NCBI GenBank assembly: GCA_030691835.1
Contig: JAUYDO010000243.1
Location: forward strand, 1 to 12,196
Direction: 5' to 3'
Source: Dehalococcoidia bacterium
GTDB taxonomy: Bacteria > Chloroflexota > Dehalococcoidia > Dehalococcoidales > UBA3254
Length of the DNA stretch: 12,196 nt
Positions 11,607-12,196 of this stretch are shown here, piece after piece. Below the pieces are notes generated by a model. The model saw only the letters and a program-made list of their open reading frames with translations, was not told the DNA's origin and did no database searches. The position numbers were made by a program, and so were the translations under genes. Each line of letters begins with the position of its first letter. Positions within the stretch are counted from its first letter, which is position 1.

Positions 11607-12047
11607 ATGTTGATACACAGGACACCGGTCATCATCGCTGGGAAATCCAGGGGATACGCTAAGGGTTCGGTTGTGAGGGAGGCGAAAGGGTTCGTTTTGC
11701 TCAGCGGCGCTGTGGGGCAGGACCCTGTTACGGGCGAAATTCCCAAGGGGATAGGTGAACAGACCAGGCTTGCCATGGAAAGCATCAAGGCGAGGCTGGG
11801 GGAGTACGGCGCACCGCTGAAGAACATCCTGTTTGTCCGGCGGTATATGAAAGGCAACTTCCCCAACGGGATAGTCAATGACCCGGCATATCAGGAGAGC
11901 GATAGAGTGGTTCAGCAGTTCTGGAGAGAGAACTGCCCGGAGTTGCTCAGGGAAAACAACCCTCCGGCATCCACACTGCTCGGGGTCACATCGCTGGCGA
12001 TGCCCGAGATGCTGATAGAGATAGAGGTTGTCGCGGCGCTTGACTAG
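11607..12047 (+). CDS. Rid/YjgF-family protein lacking the conserved arginine
   Basis: Rid proteins form trimers. RidA itself hydrolyses reactive enamines and imines from PLP enzymes to keto acids and ammonia. The 146-residue product shows the family pattern: an early strand with FVLLSGAVGQDPVTGEIP, ETRLAMES-type helix (EQTRLAMESIKARL), KNILFVRRYM and a terminal LGVTSLAMPEMLIEIEVVA. In RidA an arginine just before this last strand (PARS) binds the substrate carboxylate; here the matching stretch is NPPASTLLGV, with S122 in that place. Deaminase activity is therefore doubtful. A RYMKGNFPNGIVNDPAYQES insertion-like loop also lengthens it beyond the usual 125-130. The start ATG at 11607 follows a run of eight G (11594-11601) that must act as ribosome binding site. 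A TTG at 11559 in frame is rejected. The gene is divergent from msrPQ. Confidence 0.85.
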   Translation: MLIHRTPVIIAGKSRGYAKGSVVREAKGFVLLSGAVGQDPVTGEIPKGIGEQTRLAMESIKARLGEYGAPLKNILFVRRYMKGNFPNGIVNDPAYQESDRVVQQFWRENCPELLRENNPPASTLLGVTSLAMPEMLIEIEVVAALD

Positions 12048-12061
12048 CCGGACGCAGGGTT

Positions 12062-12079
12062 AACCGCCTGAGAACGGTT
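12062..12079 (+). terminator. Small hairpin after the Rid-family gene
   Basis: AACCG (12062-12066) pairs with CGGTT (12075-12079) around an eight-base loop, 15 bases past the stop codon. It is weak and has only a TTT after it. Confidence 0.3.
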
Positions 12080-12092
12080 TCTCCACTATCCC

Positions 12093-12110
12093 GAGTTTCC
12101 CGCGAAACTC
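12093..12110 (+). terminator. Seven-base hairpin after the Rid-family gene
   Basis: GAGTTTC (12093-12099) and GAAACTC (12104-12110) form a perfect stem with the tetraloop CCGC, about 45 bases past the stop. It is followed by TGATTATAAC rather than a T run, so it may stabilise the transcript end rather than terminate by itself. Confidence 0.45.
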
Positions 12111-12128
12111 TGATTATAACATTCAAAT

Positions 12129-12161
12129 CCCCCTCTTTTCCCCCTTTTCTAAGGGGGGGGG
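12129..12161. repeat. C-tract/G-tract dyad
   Basis: Two runs of five C (12129-12133 and 12140-12144) precede a run of nine G (12153-12161), so either C run can pair with the G run. The pattern CCCCCTTTTCTAAGGGGG is common between genes in environmental genomes and is probably an interspersed element. Confidence 0.5.
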
Positions 12162-12173
12162 CTTTGCCTCAAA

Positions 12174-12196
12174 AGTCATTCTGAGGAGTGAAACGA
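12174..12196. repeat. Start of a probable interspersed repeat, cut by the window end
   Basis: The last 23 bases begin GTCATTCTGAGGAGTGAAAC. This matches in form the widespread intergenic repeat GTCATTCTGAG followed by a variable GAAGCGAAG-like stretch and AGAATCT, whose two ends are complementary. Only the left arm is in the window. Confidence 0.5.

Overview
The window reads as a bacterial chromosome segment. Most of it is dense, GC-rich coding (about 62% GC in the sampled block 4321-4380). Nearly all genes are on the minus strand, many of them overlapping at start and stop codons. The gene content (DmsA-type molybdenum enzyme, iron-sulphur/flavin electron-transfer subunit, thiolase, 3-hydroxyacyl-CoA dehydrogenase) suggests an anaerobe or facultative anaerobe with acyl-CoA metabolism. 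Short repeats in two gaps resemble those of many environmental anaerobe genomes, Dehalococcoidia-like Chloroflexota among them. That taxonomic guess is an inference and could be wrong.

Layout, left to right. (1) 1-1083, minus: a two-gene unit of unknown function, a membrane protein cut by the window edge and a 240-residue soluble protein. It is poorer in GC and starts immediately past the 3' end of a tRNA-Gln gene (1103-1176, own promoter), as genomic islands often do. (2) 1299-7998, minus: a tight operon read as catalytic molybdopterin subunit, then a fused four-cluster ferredoxin plus FAD/NAD(P)H oxidoreductase, then acetyl-CoA acetyltransferase, then SurE nucleotidase. Three of these four genes are joined by 4-base overlaps or short gaps with good ribosome binding sites. 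(3) 7999-8360: a non-coding gap with AGCTATC-type repeats and several GC-rich dyads. (4) 8361-9212, minus: 3-hydroxybutyryl-CoA dehydrogenase with a clear promoter. (5) 9334-9522, plus: a possible small two-helix membrane protein. (6) 9586-9780, minus: an FmdB-type zinc-ribbon protein with its own promoter. (7) 9871-11432, minus: the MsrP/MsrQ methionine sulphoxide repair pair. It is divergent from (8), a Rid-family gene at 11607-12047, plus. (9) 12048-12196: hairpins, a C/G-tract dyad and the start of a probable interspersed repeat cut by the window end.

How the genes may work together. The molybdenum enzyme resembles DmsA and its partner begins like DmsB, but there is no Tat signal and no DmsC-type membrane anchor. 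In the anchor's place the ferredoxin is fused to a GltD/AegA-like flavin module that should exchange electrons with NAD(P)H. This predicts a soluble, cytoplasmic, NAD(P)H-linked molybdenum oxidoreductase. Its operon neighbour thiolase and the nearby 3-hydroxybutyryl-CoA dehydrogenase would handle C4 acyl-CoA intermediates, so a role in acyl-CoA, ketone or hydrocarbon metabolism is possible; the substrate cannot be read from the sequence. MsrPQ facing a Rid-family protein looks like an oxidative or chlorine-stress pair.
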